DNA of 64,000 bases from Ancylobacter sonchi (GTDB taxonomy: Bacteria > Pseudomonadota > Alphaproteobacteria > Rhizobiales > Xanthobacteraceae): positions 54,138-118,137 of the forward strand of contig NZ_JAHBGF010000033.1 in assembly GCF_018390695.1 (NCBI RefSeq), given 5' to 3'. Shown here one piece after another: positions 38,741 through 47,398 of the stretch; position 1 is the stretch's first letter; every line of letters begins with the position of its first letter. The position numbers and the translations under genes are program-made. A model generated the notes under the pieces. The model saw only the letters and a program-made list of their open reading frames with translations, made no database searches and was not told where the DNA came from.

Positions 38741-39591
38741 TGGCGCAGATCGATGTCACGAGCGCCTCGCAGGACCGCCCGGCCATGGGCGTCGACCTGT
38801 GGTGGATCCCGCGGGGCCTGGTATTGGGCCTGCTGGCCTTCGTGATCTTCGGGCCGCTCGCCAACCTGCTGTTGTGGACGGTGGCGGAGCGCTGGTATTT
38901 CCCGCACGCGCTGCCGATCGACTATGGCTTCAGCTACTGGGGCCGGGTGTTCGCGCCGCGCGGCAACGCGACGGAGGCACTCGCCAACAGCCTGACCGTG
39001 GCCGGGTTGACGGTCGTGGTCTCGCTGGCGCTCGCCATTCCCGCCGGCTACGCGCTCGCGCGGCTGAGGCTGCCGTTCCGGGCGGTGATCCTGATCGCCT
39101 TCCTGATCCCGCAGGCCTTCCCGAACCTGACGGTCTATGTGAACGTCGCGCGGCTGTTCTACCAGCTCGGGCTCAACGGCACGATCCCCGGCGTGGTGCT
39201 GGTGCATGTCACCCACGGCCTTGTCTACGCGGTGTGGATCGCCACCGCCGCCTTCTCGGCCGTCGACGCGGAGCTGGAGGAGGCGGCGCGCTCCATCGGC
39301 GCCGGGGCGCTGAGGGCCTTTCTCGACGTGACGCTGCCACTGGCGGCGCCGGGCCTGCTCGCCAGCGCGATCTTCGTCTTCCTCGAGTCGCTCGATGAGT
39401 TCACGGGGAGCTATTTCGTCGGCGCGCCGGACGTGAACATGCTGCCCTTGCTGCTCTACACTGCCGGGGCGGGCGGCAACTACCAGGTGGCCTCCATCAC
39501 GGCGTTGCTGCTGCTCGTTCCGTCCATCGGCTTCATGCTGGTGGTGGAGCGCTTCCTGAAATCCGACGTGCTGTCGAAGGTCGGCCGCTGA
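38737..39591 (+). CDS. ABC transporter permease 2 of the 35-42 kb operon
   Basis: Second BPD_transp_1 permease, 284 aa, with six helices and the coupling loop VDAELEEAARSIGAGALRAF. FLESLDEFTGSYFVG is typical of PotC/spermidine-putrescine-like inner-membrane subunits. ATG 38737 sits in the overlap with permease 1; an in-frame second ATG follows at once. The stop is 2 bases before the LacI gene. Confidence 0.92.
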   Translation: MMAQIDVTSASQDRPAMGVDLWWIPRGLVLGLLAFVIFGPLANLLLWTVAERWYFPHALPIDYGFSYWGRVFAPRGNATEALANSLTVAGLTVVVSLALAIPAGYALARLRLPFRAVILIAFLIPQAFPNLTVYVNVARLFYQLGLNGTIPGVVLVHVTHGLVYAVWIATAAFSAVDAELEEAARSIGAGALRAFLDVTLPLAAPGLLASAIFVFLESLDEFTGSYFVGAPDVNMLPLLLYTAGAGGNYQVASITALLLLVPSIGFMLVVERFLKSDVLSKVGR

Positions 39592-39593
39592 CC

Positions 39594-40646
39594 ATGTCCC
39601 TTACCGATGACGGCGTGCGTGGTTTCGTCAGTGCGCAGCAGGTGGCCGAGCGGGCTGGCGTGTCGCGGTCGGCAGTGTCGCGTGCCTTCACCCCGGGCGC
39701 CAGCGTTTCCCCCGAGACGCGCGAGAAGGTGATGCGGGCGGCGGCCGAGCTCGGCTACCAGGTCAACGATCTCGCGCGCGGTCTGCTGGCCAATCGCAGC
39801 CGACTGGTCGGGCTGGTGGCGACGCGGCCGGAAGTCGGGTTCCGCGCCCATCTCGTCGCCGCACTGACTGCCGCGCTGATCCGGCGCGGCAATCTGCCGT
39901 TTCTCATCAATACCGGCTCTTCGACGGCGGAGCTGGAGGCGGCGCAGGCGGCGCTGTTCGGCTATCGCGCCGAGGCGACGATCATCCTGTCCGGCTCGCC
40001 GCCGGCCTCCTTCGTGGAGCTCGCCCGCCGCAACGGCCAGCCGCTGATCTCCATCGGCCGATCCGAACCCGGCTGCGATCACGTGAAGGTCGACAACGAG
40101 GCCGCCGCCCGCGAGGCAGCGCGGCTGTTCCTCGCGCGTGGACTGACCCGGCTGGGCCTTGCGGGCTCGGCCTCGGGCACGCCGAGCATCGTTGAGCGCG
40201 AGCAGGCCTTTCTCGACGAGGCGCGCCGGCTCGGGGCGCAGGCGGTCGCGGCTCGTGGCGCCGATTCCGACTATGCTGGCGGCCAGCAGGCGGCGCAGGT
40301 GCTGTTCGCGATGGTGGATCGACCGCAGGCGGTGTTCTGCGTCAACGATCTCATCGCCTTCGGGGTGATGGATGCGGCGCGACACCGTTTCGGCCTGCGC
40401 GTGCCGGAAGACGTTGCGGTGATCGGCTTCGACGACATACCCGAGGCCAGTTGGGACGCCTATCGGCTCAGCACCTTCCGGCAGGATCCGGCGGAGATCG
40501 CCGTCCACACGGTGGCACACCTTGACCGCCGGCTGGCCTCGCCCGGCGCCGCGCCCTCCACGGTCCGCCTGCGGGCGGTGTTCGTCGAGCGGGCGAGCAC
40601 TTCTTCTTCTACAACTTCCTCATCGCCGAGACAGACAGCGGAGTAG
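39594..40646 (+). CDS. LacI-family transcriptional regulator
   Basis: 350-aa repressor with the LacI HTH (VSAQQVAERAGVSRSAVSRA) and hinge (NDLARGLLANRS), followed by a periplasmic-binding-like effector domain ending VIGFDDIPEASWDAYRLST. It lies inside the operon it most likely controls, and a perfect 16-bp palindrome just ahead of the first gene is its best candidate site. The effector is likely the transported compound or a product. The C-terminus is a Ser/Thr run. Confidence 0.92.
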   Translation: MSLTDDGVRGFVSAQQVAERAGVSRSAVSRAFTPGASVSPETREKVMRAAAELGYQVNDLARGLLANRSRLVGLVATRPEVGFRAHLVAALTAALIRRGNLPFLINTGSSTAELEAAQAALFGYRAEATIILSGSPPASFVELARRNGQPLISIGRSEPGCDHVKVDNEAAAREAARLFLARGLTRLGLAGSASGTPSIVEREQAFLDEARRLGAQAVAARGADSDYAGGQQAAQVLFAMVDRPQAVFCVNDLIAFGVMDAARHRFGLRVPEDVAVIGFDDIPEASWDAYRLSTFRQDPAEIAVHTVAHLDRRLASPGAAPSTVRLRAVFVERASTSSSTTSSSPRQTAE

Positions 40647-40650
40647 CTGC

Positions 40651-41460
40651 GTGACCGAGTCCGATCCCCTTGCCGCGCGGCTCGATGTCGCGCGCGCCGT
40701 CGTCGAGGAGGCCGGCGCGCTGGCGCTGGGCTATTTTGGCGAGATCGCCAGCCTCGCCGTCGAGGCCAAGACCGGCGGGCAGGACGTGGTGAGCATCGCC
40801 GACCGCGAGGTCGAGCAACTGGTGCGCAGGCGGATCGCCGTCGCGTTTCCCGACGACGGCTTTCTCGGCGAGGAATACGGCTTCACGCCCTCGGCGTCAG
40901 GATTCGTCTGGGTTCTCGACCCTATCGACGGCACCAGCTGCTTTCTGCACGGCATCCGCAACTGGTGCGTCTCGCTCGCCTTGATGCAGGATGGTGTCAC
41001 CGTGGCGGGCTTCATCCTCGATCCCAATGCACGCGAGCTTTTCCGGGCGGTCGCCGGGCAGGGGGCGACGCTGAACGGCGCGCCGATCCACGTCGATGCG
41101 CGCAACGGCCTGCGCAGCGGGCTGGTCAGCGTCGGCGCCAATGGTCGGGTGCCGCCGCGCGTGGTGGCGACGTTCATCGAGAAGCTGCTGGCGGCGGGCG
41201 GCATGTTCGTGCGCCACGGCTCCGGCGCGCTGGGGCTGGCGCATGTCGCCTGCGGGCGCCACGCCGCCTATTACGAGCCGCATATCAATGCCTGGGACTG
41301 CCTGGCCGCGCTGTGTCTGATCCGCGAGGCGGGCGGCTGGACCAATGACTTCGAGGCCGGCGATCTTCTTGCCGGCGGCCCGGTGATCGGCTGCGCGCCG
41401 CAGCTGCGCGACGAACTGCTGGCCTTGATCGAGGCCACGCTGCGGGAGACGGCGGTGTGA
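40651..41460 (+). CDS. Inositol monophosphatase-family phosphatase
   Basis: Metal-dependent sugar/polyol phosphatase, 269 aa. GFLGEEYG supplies the metal Glu; WVLDPIDGTSCFLHG the two Asp ligands of motif A (Asn-Phe of the usual DGTxNF reads Cys-Phe); and NAWDCLAALCLIREAGG motif B. Family members dephosphorylate inositol-1-phosphate, histidinol phosphate, PAP or fructose bisphosphate. GTG 40651 is preferred, with CGGAG upstream. It lies between the LacI and phosphodiesterase genes of the ABC operon, overlapping the latter by ATGA-like GTGA. Confidence 0.9.
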   Translation: MTESDPLAARLDVARAVVEEAGALALGYFGEIASLAVEAKTGGQDVVSIADREVEQLVRRRIAVAFPDDGFLGEEYGFTPSASGFVWVLDPIDGTSCFLHGIRNWCVSLALMQDGVTVAGFILDPNARELFRAVAGQGATLNGAPIHVDARNGLRSGLVSVGANGRVPPRVVATFIEKLLAAGGMFVRHGSGALGLAHVACGRHAAYYEPHINAWDCLAALCLIREAGGWTNDFEAGDLLAGGPVIGCAPQLRDELLALIEATLRETAV

Positions 41461-42224
41461 AAAAGCCCTGTAAAATCATTCAGGTAAGCGATCTTCACCT
41501 GGTGTCGCCGGGCGGTATCTTGCAGGGCTCGGATCCGCTGGCGCGGCTGGAGGATTGCCTCGCCGACCTGAACCGTCACCATGCGGATGCCGATCTGGTG
41601 GTGTTCTCCGGCGACCTTACCGACGATGGCGAGCCGGCGGCCTATGCGGCGCTGGCCGAGCGGCTGACTGCGCTGAAGGCGCCCTGTCGGCTGATGATGG
41701 GCAATCACGACGACCGCATCGCCTTCGCCGCCGCCTTTCCCGGTGTCGTCGGAGCGGACGGCTTCGTGCAGGCGGCCGTCGATCTCGGTGGCTGGCGGGC
41801 GGTGCTGCTCGACACCCATGAACCCGGCCATGTCGAGGGGCGGCTGTGCGCGGTGCGGCTCGACTGGCTGGACGCGGCGTTGACGGGGGTATCTAAATCA
41901 TTGATATTTCTTCATCATCCGCCGGTGTCGATCGGGATTCCTTCCCTCGACAATTCCCGGCTGGCGGAGGCGGACCGGCTTGCGGCGGTGCTGCGCCGGC
42001 ATGGAAGTGTGCGCCATCTCTTCGCCGGCCACGTGCATCGGCTGGCCAGCGGGCTGTGGGAGGGTCTTCCCTTCGCCGCCGTCCGCAGCACTAACCACCA
42101 GTCGGCATTGGCTTTTTCCGGGCCGCACCAAGTGAGCTTCGAGCCGCCGGCCTATGCGGTGATCCTCGCGGGGGAGGACGGCATCGCGGTGCACCAGCAG
42201 GAGTTCCCCTGCCGCGACCGCTAG
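41457..42224 (+). CDS. Calcineurin-like phosphodiesterase (CpdA/GpdQ-like)
   Basis: 255-aa binuclear metallophosphoesterase with all five motifs: VSDLHL, FSGDLTDDG, MGNHDDR, LHHPP and GHVH. The spacing, including NHDDRIAFAAAFPG and HHPPVSIGIPSLD, resembles GpdQ, a glycerophosphodiesterase, as well as CpdA cAMP phosphodiesterase. The GTG 41457 start overlaps the phosphatase stop. In the operon context I infer hydrolysis of an imported phosphodiester to a monoester, which the phosphatase next door would then dephosphorylate. Confidence 0.9.
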   Translation: MKKPCKIIQVSDLHLVSPGGILQGSDPLARLEDCLADLNRHHADADLVVFSGDLTDDGEPAAYAALAERLTALKAPCRLMMGNHDDRIAFAAAFPGVVGADGFVQAAVDLGGWRAVLLDTHEPGHVEGRLCAVRLDWLDAALTGVSKSLIFLHHPPVSIGIPSLDNSRLAEADRLAAVLRRHGSVRHLFAGHVHRLASGLWEGLPFAAVRSTNHQSALAFSGPHQVSFEPPAYAVILAGEDGIAVHQQEFPCRDR

Positions 42225-42372
42225 CTCCGCCGGAAGGCCGGTGAGGTGGACGATGAGGCCAGCCCTGCCGGTCGGGTGGCCGGTGAGGCCGACAAATCGC
42301 TGCTGGTGAAGCCGGGTAGCATTGTGCATCCTTACCGATGCTCGAAGTCCCATTAGCGAGACCAGTTCATCA

Positions 42373-43260
42373 ATGGCGCGCATCGATCCCGCCGACCTCG
42401 GCGTCTTCCTCGCCATTGCCCGGCATGGCAGTTTTCGCCGGGCGGCGGCCGAGCTGGGGGTGACGCCGTCGGCGCTCAGCCACTCGATGCGGCTTGTCGA
42501 GGAACGGCTCGGGGTTCGGCTGCTCAACCGCACCACACGCAGCGTGGCGCTGACCGAGGCGGGCGAGCGGCTGCTCGGCCGGGTGGGGCCGGCGTTCCGC
42601 GACATCGACGACGCCATCGACGAACTCAACAGCTTCCGCGACCGGCCGTTCGGCACGCTGCGCCTCAATGCGCCGCGTCTGTGCGCGCGGCTGGTGCTGA
42701 GGTCGCTGCTGGCGCGGTTCATCGCCGCCTATCCCGATATCAGGGTCGAGCTGGTGGTCAGCGACGCGCTCGTCGACATCGTGGCGGAGGGGTTCGATGC
42801 CGGCATCCGCTTCGGCGAGGCGATCGCCGCCGACATGATCACCGTGCCGATCGGTCCGCGCCATGCCTTCGCGGTGGTGGGCTCGCCGGCCTTTTTCGCC
42901 CGTCACGGCGTGCCGCACGATCCGCGCGAGTTACGCGGGAAGCCGTGCATCCGCTTCCGCTTCCTCGGCGGCGCGCTCTATGCGTGGGAGTTCGAGCGGG
43001 GCGGGGAGGAGATCGCCGTCGAGGTGGACGGGCCGCTGACCCTGAGCGAGCAGGACCTGATGCTGGAGGCGGCGCTCGACGGCGTCGGCATGGCCTATCT
43101 CTTCGAGGCGCAGGCGCGCCCGCATCTCGCCAGCGGCGCGCTCGTCCGGGTGCTGGAGGAGTGGTGCCCGCATTATCCCGGCTTCTACCTGTATTATCCA
43201 AGCCGGCGGCAGATGCCGGCCTCGCTGCGCGCCTTCATCGATTTTTCTCGCGGTGCGTGA
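42373..43260 (+). CDS. LysR-family transcriptional regulator
   Basis: 295-aa LTTR: HTH at residues about 5-62 (DLGVFLAIARHGSFRRAAAE, LGVTPSALSHSMRLVEERLG) and an effector domain from about residue 90. The domain architecture resembles regulators of SDR/short-chain reductase loci. ATG 42373 starts right at the HTH. It is convergent with an SDR oxidoreductase gene, its likely target; a palindrome AGAATACTGAGTTATTCT lies upstream of that SDR gene. Confidence 0.92.
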   Translation: MARIDPADLGVFLAIARHGSFRRAAAELGVTPSALSHSMRLVEERLGVRLLNRTTRSVALTEAGERLLGRVGPAFRDIDDAIDELNSFRDRPFGTLRLNAPRLCARLVLRSLLARFIAAYPDIRVELVVSDALVDIVAEGFDAGIRFGEAIAADMITVPIGPRHAFAVVGSPAFFARHGVPHDPRELRGKPCIRFRFLGGALYAWEFERGGEEIAVEVDGPLTLSEQDLMLEAALDGVGMAYLFEAQARPHLASGALVRVLEEWCPHYPGFYLYYPSRRQMPASLRAFIDFSRGA

Positions 43261-43274
43261 GAATTCCGGGGCGT

Positions 43275-43306
43275 GAGAGCCGCCAGCCGGGTGGCCGGCG
43301 GCTCTC
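43275..43306. terminator. Hairpin between convergent LysR and SDR genes
   Basis: GAGAGCCGCC (43275-43284) and GGCGGCTCTC (43297-43306) are perfect 10-bp arms, with three further inner pairs after one mismatch. There is no U tract, but its place between two converging stops fits a terminator. Confidence 0.55.
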
Positions 43307-43318
43307 CCCGGCCGGTAA

Positions 43319-44161
43319 TCAGGCGGCGGCCTGATCGTCGTGGTCGGTCGAGAGGGCGAGGGCGCGCCACTCGGCAAGCTCGCTCTCGACGAAGGCGTGC
43401 TTGTCCTCGATCCGCGCCACCGCATCGCTGCCGAGCGGCAGGCGCAGCGGCTTGTTCTCGGCATTGGCCAGCACGATGAAGGCCTTGGCGAGCTTGGCCG
43501 GGTCGCCCGGCTGGGCGTGGTTGGCGCCGGCGGCGAAGCTGCGCATGGCGCCGACCGTCTCGTGATAGTCGGCGATCTCGGCGTGGGTCTTCACCAGCGA
43601 GCGGTCGTCAAGGAAGTCGGTGCGGAAGAAGCCGGGCTCCACCACGGTGACGGCGATGCCGAGCGGGGCGAGTTCCTGCGACAGTGCCTCGGAAAGCCCT
43701 TCCACCGCGAACTTGGTGGCGCCGTAGACGCCCCAGCCGTGATAGGCGCCATAGCCGCCCAGAGAGGAGATGTTGATGACGTGCCCCGAGCGCTGGCGGC
43801 GCATGTGCGGCAGCACGGCACGGGTGACGTTGAGCAGGCCGAACACATTGGTGCGGAACACCCGCTCGACTTCCGAGGCGCTGGATTCCTCCACCGCGCC
43901 GAGCAGGCCGAAGCCGGCATTGTTGACCAGCGTGTCGATGCGGCCGAAGCGCTTCACCGCCTCGCCGGCGGCGGCGAAGGCCTGAGCCTCGTCATTGACG
44001 TCGAGGGCGACGGCCAGCAGGCGGGGATGCTCGCCGAGCGTATCGACGACGGTGCGCGGGTCGCGGGCGGTGGCGACGACATTGTCGCCGGCCGCAAGGG
44101 CCTCGCGGGCGATGAGGGCGCCGAAACCACGGGAGGCGCCAGTGATGAACCAGGTACGCAT
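43319..44161 (-). CDS. SDR-family oxidoreductase
   Basis: Classical short-chain dehydrogenase, 280 aa: WFITGASRGFGALIA (cofactor TGxxxGxG), LVNNAGFGLLG, HVINISSLGGYGAYHGWGVY with catalytic Ser and YGATK (Tyr, Lys). ATG 44161 is chosen because GGAG lies 6 bases upstream; ATG 44173 would add four residues. NADP preference is suggested by ARDP at the end of beta-2. Substrate unknown. It faces the LysR regulator tail to tail. Confidence 0.9.
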   Translation of the reverse strand: MRTWFITGASRGFGALIAREALAAGDNVVATARDPRTVVDTLGEHPRLLAVALDVNDEAQAFAAAGEAVKRFGRIDTLVNNAGFGLLGAVEESSASEVERVFRTNVFGLLNVTRAVLPHMRRQRSGHVINISSLGGYGAYHGWGVYGATKFAVEGLSEALSQELAPLGIAVTVVEPGFFRTDFLDDRSLVKTHAEIADYHETVGAMRSFAAGANHAQPGDPAKLAKAFIVLANAENKPLRLPLGSDAVARIEDKHAFVESELAEWRALALSTDHDDQAAA

Positions 44162-44468
44162 GTCGATCTCCATCCGATTGGGCCCGCAGCGCGGCGCCGT
44201 GTTGATGGAGAAACGGTAGCTCTCGCCCCGGCGTGAATTAATCCGGCATTATTTTCATAGAATACTGAGTTATTCTCACCAATCCGTGCAGGGCGGCGAG
44301 GGCTTGGCCAGCCATGCCGGGGCGTGGGCGAGGGTGACCTAGCCGCCTTGTGATCGCGCCACCCCTGCCGGGCGGCGAGCCGCAGCGGCTATGTTGCGCG
44401 CCACTGGGGGGCGGAACCGGTGCGGGCTGTCAATCAACTGACGCACGCATCGGGCAAGAAGAGTGTTC
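44162..44468. other. Divergent control region of SDR and DedA genes, about 307 bases, no gene
   Basis: An AT-rich island at 44233-44278 (GTGAATTAATCCGG and ATTATTTTCATAG) stands out in GC-rich surroundings and probably contains the SDR promoter. The palindrome at 44259-44276 lies in it. Nothing coding is seen. Confidence 0.55.
44259..44276. promoter_or_regulatory. Candidate LysR-type binding site ahead of the SDR gene
   Basis: AGAATACTGAGTTATTCT: arms AGAATA and TATTCT are perfect complements over a 6-base centre, about 100 bases upstream of the SDR start. AT-rich interrupted palindromes of this size are usual LTTR sites. Confidence 0.4.
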
Positions 44469-45131
44469 ATGGAACAGTTCATCGGCCAGGTCGGCGTCTT
44501 CATCGAGACGCATCAGTCCTACGCGTTGCTGCTGGCGGGCATCATCGCCTTCGGCGAATCCCTCGTCATCGTCGGCCTGTTCATTCCCGCGACAGCCCTG
44601 ATGATGCTGATCGGCGGGCTGATGGGGTCCGGGATCGTCGAGCCGCTGCCGATCTTCGTCGGCTCGATCATCGGCGCCATCCTCGGCGACGCCGTCTCCT
44701 ACCTGCTGGGGCGCCGGGTCGGCCGCAGCGTGATCTACCGCTGGCCGCTGTCGCAGTATCGGCCGAGCGTGGCGCGCGCCCGGCTGTTCTTCAAGCGCTA
44801 CGGCTTCGCCTCGGTGTTCTTCGGGCGGTTCCTCGGCCCGATCCGCTCGACCATCCCGCTGGTGGCCGGCATGATGGCGATGCCGCACCGCCACTTCCAG
44901 ATCGCCAACGTCACCTCCGCCATCGCGTGGGCCGCGGTGATGCTGGCGCCGGGCTGGCTCGCCGGGCACACCGCCTCGCAACTCGGCAGCTTCGGCAGCG
45001 TGGAGTGGATCGCGGTGATGGCGGTGCTCACCGTGGTGTTCCTCGTCGGCACGACGCTGATCCTGCGCAAGCTGGCCAAGCCGGCGCCGCGCCGGCGGCG
45101 CGCCGCGCTGCCGCAGGCCAGCGAGAGCTGA
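44469..45131 (+). CDS. DedA-family membrane protein
   Basis: 220-aa polytopic membrane protein of the DedA/VTT family, whose members act in lipid scrambling or flipping (undecaprenyl phosphate recycling among them) and envelope homeostasis. Landmarks: GIIAFGESLVIVGLFIPATA with the acidic residue, GSIIGAILGDAVSYLLGRRV, and FGRFLGPIRSTIPLVAGMMA with the conserved arginines. ATG 44469 has GAAGAG upstream. The C-terminus is basic and cytosolic. Confidence 0.92.
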   Translation: MEQFIGQVGVFIETHQSYALLLAGIIAFGESLVIVGLFIPATALMMLIGGLMGSGIVEPLPIFVGSIIGAILGDAVSYLLGRRVGRSVIYRWPLSQYRPSVARARLFFKRYGFASVFFGRFLGPIRSTIPLVAGMMAMPHRHFQIANVTSAIAWAAVMLAPGWLAGHTASQLGSFGSVEWIAVMAVLTVVFLVGTTLILRKLAKPAPRRRRAALPQASES

Positions 45132-45273
45132 GAAGGTTTTTCCGCGATCGCCGCCTCGGGCGGGTGCTTTTGCTCATGTGCCGGGGAACCGACAGGTCGC
45201 CGCTTGCGGCGGCGCCGTCGCGGCATAGCTATAGGGCTCGCCTCCGCCCGCCACGGCCACGGGAAAGACCGGC

Positions 45274-46620
45274 ATGAGCACTCGCAAGCAGCTTCACCTC
45301 GGCGCCTTCATGCGGCCGGTGAGCCTCCATACCGGCGCCTGGCGCTATCCCGGCGCCTGGCCGGACGCCAATTTCAACCTCGGCCATCTCGTACGGCTGG
45401 CGCAGAAGCTGGAGGAGGGCAAGTTCGACGCCTTCTTCATGGCCGACCATCTGGCGGTGCTGAACATGCCGGTGGAGGCGCTGAAGCGCAGCCACACCGT
45501 CACCTCCTTCGAGCCGTTCACGCTGCTGTCGGCGCTGGCGATGGCGACCTCGCGCATCGGGCTGGTGGCCACCGCCTCGACCACCTTCGAGGAGCCGTTC
45601 CACATCGCCCGGCGCTTCGCCTCGCTCGACCACATCAGCGGCGGGCGTGCCGGCTGGAACATCGTCACCACCTCCAACCCGGATTCGGCGCTGAATTTCG
45701 GGCTCGACGACCACATGGAGCACGATGAGCGCTATGTGCGGGCGCGCGAGTTCTTCGACGTCGTCACCGGCCTGTGGGACAGCTTCGCCGACGACGCCTT
45801 CCCGCGCGACCCCGACAGCGGGCTCTTTTTCGATCCGGCGCGGCTGCACGTGCTCAATCACAAGGGGACGTATTTCTCGGTGCGCGGGCCGCTCAACATC
45901 GCCCGGCCGGTGCAGGGCTGGCCGGTGATCGTGCAGGCCGGCGCCTCCGAGCCGGGCCGCCAGCTGGCCGCCGAAACGGCGGAGGTGATCTTCGCCGCCG
46001 CCTCCGACCTCGCCTCCGGCCGCGCCTTCTATGCCGACGTGAAGGGCCGGCTCGACCGGCTGGGACGGCCGCGCGACCATCTCAAGATCCTGCCCGGTGC
46101 CTTCGTGGTGGTCGGCGACAGCCTGGAGGCGGCGCGGGCCAAGCGGGCCAAGCTCGACAGCCTGGTGCATTACGACAGCGCCATCGCCTCGCTCTCCATC
46201 TCGCTCGGCCACGACGCCTCGCGCTTCGATCCCGACGGACCGCTGCCCGACGTGCCGGAGACCAATGCCAGCCGCAGCGCCCGCGAGCGGGTGATCGAGA
46301 TGGCGCGCCGCGAGAACCTCACCGTTCGCCAGCTCGCCCAGCGGCTCGGCGGCTATGCCGGCCTCGCCTTCGTCGGCACGGCGGAGAGCATCGCCGACGA
46401 GATGCAGGAATGGCTGGAGACCGAGGGCTCGGACGGCTTCAACGTGACCTTCCCGTTCCTGCCCGCCGGGCTCGACGACTTCGTCGACAAGGTGGTGCCG
46501 GAGTTGCAGCGGCGCGGCATCTACCGGCGCGACTATGAGGGCGCGACGCTGCGCGAGCATCTCGGCCTGCCGCGCCCGGAGAACCGCTTCTTCGCCGGGG
46601 AGGCGGTCGCCGCAGGCTGA
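45274..46620 (+). CDS. LLM-class flavin-dependent monooxygenase (NtaA/DmoA/SnaA type)
   Basis: 448-aa luciferase-like FMN/FADH2-dependent monooxygenase of the NtaA/SnaA/DszA group. Typical segments are HLGAFMRPVSLHTGAWRYPG, KFDAFFMADHLAVLN, LFDVVTGLWDSF-like EFFDVVTGLWDSFADDAF, VIVQAGASEPGRQLAAETAE and FPFLPAGLDDFVDKVVPELQ. Such enzymes attack nitrilotriacetate, EDTA, dibenzothiophene sulfone, dimethyl sulfide or similar substrates using reduced flavin from a partner reductase, none of which is adjacent. It is similar in design to the monooxygenase at 62038-63411. Confidence 0.9.
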   Translation: MSTRKQLHLGAFMRPVSLHTGAWRYPGAWPDANFNLGHLVRLAQKLEEGKFDAFFMADHLAVLNMPVEALKRSHTVTSFEPFTLLSALAMATSRIGLVATASTTFEEPFHIARRFASLDHISGGRAGWNIVTTSNPDSALNFGLDDHMEHDERYVRAREFFDVVTGLWDSFADDAFPRDPDSGLFFDPARLHVLNHKGTYFSVRGPLNIARPVQGWPVIVQAGASEPGRQLAAETAEVIFAAASDLASGRAFYADVKGRLDRLGRPRDHLKILPGAFVVVGDSLEAARAKRAKLDSLVHYDSAIASLSISLGHDASRFDPDGPLPDVPETNASRSARERVIEMARRENLTVRQLAQRLGGYAGLAFVGTAESIADEMQEWLETEGSDGFNVTFPFLPAGLDDFVDKVVPELQRRGIYRRDYEGATLREHLGLPRPENRFFAGEAVAAG

Positions 46621-46647
46621 AGGCGCCGTCCTTGGTGCCGCGATGCC

Positions 46648-47277
46648 TCAGTGCAGCGACTGCGTGTAGACGAATTTCGGCATGCTCCAGCCGAAGCGCA
46701 GCGCCAGGAGGCGCAAAGCGAGGCCGAGCAGCATCGCCCCCAGCATCACCGGCTCATGCGGCAGGCCCCACCATTGGCCGGCGAGATAGAGCATGCCGGT
46801 GACGATGGACACCGTGGCGTAGAGCTCGGCGCGGAACAGCAGCGGCACGTCGGCGCACAACACGTCGCGCAGCACGCCGCCGACGCAGCCGGTGATCATG
46901 CCGGAGGCGATGACGATCACCGGCGACAGGCCGAGGCCGGCGGCGATGTTGCAGCCGATGATGGTGAACACCACCAGCCCGACCGCGTCGAGGAGCAGGA
47001 ACAGCCGGCGCAGATGGCCCATGTGGCGGGCGATCAGGATGGTCGCCAGCGCCGCGCCGGCGGTGATCAATAGATAGGACGGGTTCTCGACCCAGGACAG
47101 TGGATGGCGACCCAGCAGCACGTCGCGCACCGAACCGCCGCCGAGCGCGGTGATGCTACCCAATAGCGCGACGCCGAACCAGTCCATCTGGCGCCGGCCG
47201 GCGGCGAGCGCCGCCGTCATCGCCTCGGCGACGATGGCGACGAGGTAGAGGAGGTGAAACAGCGTTTCCGACGTCAT
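46648..47277 (-). CDS. TRIC/UPF0126-family cation channel protein
   Basis: 209-aa membrane protein with seven hydrophobic helices arranged as two UPF0126 repeats: GSITALGGGSVRDVLLGRHP and SGMITGCVGGVLRDVLCADV carry the paired Gly-rich and R-D motifs of the family (YadS-like). Bacterial TRIC homologues form trimeric cation channels. It converges with the monooxygenase at 46620. Confidence 0.9.
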   Translation of the reverse strand: MTSETLFHLLYLVAIVAEAMTAALAAGRRQMDWFGVALLGSITALGGGSVRDVLLGRHPLSWVENPSYLLITAGAALATILIARHMGHLRRLFLLLDAVGLVVFTIIGCNIAAGLGLSPVIVIASGMITGCVGGVLRDVLCADVPLLFRAELYATVSIVTGMLYLAGQWWGLPHEPVMLGAMLLGLALRLLALRFGWSMPKFVYTQSLH

Positions 47278-47398
47278 CGTTTCGACGGGCTCCCGCGCGG
47301 ACCGGCGCGGTCGCAGCTTCCGCCGGGCGGGGGGCGGAGGGCAAGGCCGCTGGCGGGCCGGGCTGGGGACGGCGGAGGGGAGGCGGGAAGCGGGGCGG

